From UBA3495 sp964629875 (GTDB taxonomy: Bacteria; Chloroflexota; Dehalococcoidia; Lucifugimonadales; UBA3495), in the NCBI GenBank assembly GCA_964629875.1, contig CAZVRK010000004.1:53260-117259 (forward strand): 64,000 bases of DNA. Reading direction: 5' to 3'. Shown here piece after piece: positions 63,672-64,000 of this stretch. How positions within the stretch are numbered: position 1 is the stretch's first letter; each line of letters begins with the position of its first letter. The notes beneath the pieces are model-generated. The model worked only from the letters and a program-made list of their open reading frames with translations. It ran no database searches and was not told the DNA's origin. The translations under genes and the position numbers were made by a program.

Positions 63672-64000
63672 ATGGGTCACAAGACGCACCCGTATGGTTT
63701 TAGACTAGGAATAATCAAAGATTGGAAAACGCATTGGTATGCTAACAATGCTAGCTCTTATAGTAAGCTAGTCACAGAAGACTTGCGGCTCAGAAAAACT
63801 ATTTATAATGAATACAAGGGGTTTTCTGACGCCGGTATCGCCAAAATAGAGATAGACCGAGGGGCACAGGACAGCGTAATTAATATCCATTCAGCTCGAC
63901 CTGGAATACTCATAGGAAGAGATGGAGACAGAGTAAAACAACTGAGAGGAAAACTGGAATCAATAACCGAGCGAAGGATACAGCTAAATATCATAGAAAT
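63672..64000 (+). CDS. rpsC: 30S ribosomal protein S3, N-terminal part (runs off the right edge)
   Basis: First 109 codons: MGHKTHPYGFRLGIIKDWKT, the S3 N-terminus, then RKTIYNEYKGFSDAGIAKIE and the KH-domain motif RPGILIGRDGDRVKQLRGKL (GxxG as GRDG). The rest lies beyond the window; rplP should follow. Confidence 0.95.
   Translation, partial: MGHKTHPYGFRLGIIKDWKTHWYANNASSYSKLVTEDLRLRKTIYNEYKGFSDAGIAKIEIDRGAQDSVINIHSARPGILIGRDGDRVKQLRGKLESITERRIQLNIIE

Overview
The window is a gene-dense stretch of a low-to-middle-GC bacterial genome, apparently a scaffold from a draft or metagenome assembly because it carries three 100-N gaps. Gene content points to a marine-type Chloroflexota, perhaps a Dehalococcoidia/SAR202-like lineage. 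The hints are a complex I operon without nuoE/F/G between nuoD and nuoH, a CaiB-type CoA transferase, a luciferase-like flavin enzyme, DUF1800/DUF1501 proteins and UGSC-type selenoprotein genes. This assignment is an inference of moderate confidence; no rRNA is present to settle it.

Layout. 1-7074 (minus): nuoA-B-C-D-H-I-J-K, a small DUF2007-like gene, then nuoL running off the edge. 7236-11123 (plus): CoA transferase, rdgB, moaA, a catalytically degenerate RNase H-like gene, moaC. 11380-13158: a tRNA-Met(CAT) gene followed by a 1.7-kb remnant island bounded by a 51-bp repeat of the tRNA 3' end. It holds a dead tyrosine integrase and a cysteine-less relative of a zinc-ribbon protein behind a Fur/Zur-like operator. 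13192-25659: PAC2 protein, MFS transporter, S9 peptidase, a selenoprotein cluster (UGSC), an allantoinase-like deacetylase, a two-subunit ThDP enzyme, an M24 peptidase, an LLM oxidoreductase, cysteine synthase and a small HTH protein. 25719-30372 (minus): tRNA-Pro, a second selenoprotein (glutaredoxin-DinB fusion) and mfd. 30648-36090 (plus): proB-proA, amidohydrolase, mug, thpR, alkA. 36116-48477: ffh, an SbcC-like ATPase, a serine-hydrolase lipoprotein, a triple aldolase-MfnB-TusA-like fusion, mutM, ileS. 48798-52842 (plus): DUF1800, DUF1501, NHL-repeat protein and a hypothetical. 52869-56870 (minus): a TPP-riboswitch operon for thiamine-pyrimidine uptake and salvage. 56999-64000 (plus): a joined str/S10 ribosomal protein operon ending inside rpsC.

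Most notable. Two genes are each split by an in-frame TGA that is best read as selenocysteine (18970-18968 in UGSC; 26576-26574 in a UxxC glutaredoxin fused to DinB). Each has a hairpin at the distance expected of a bacterial SECIS. A 693-residue protein (42123-44359) joins a DapA-family aldolase, a complete MfnB-type furan-phosphate synthase and a TusA-like domain. A DUF5679-like protein without its four cysteines lies behind paired TGAGAAT/ATTCTTA operators, which suggests a zinc-sparing paralogue controlled by a Fur-family regulator.

Two of the three gaps (1442-1541, 43538-43637) are flanked by identical 55-bp copies. Removing 155 bp at each restores a single reading frame, so these are unmerged contig overlaps. 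The third gap (54720-54819) is real and removes most of thiY.
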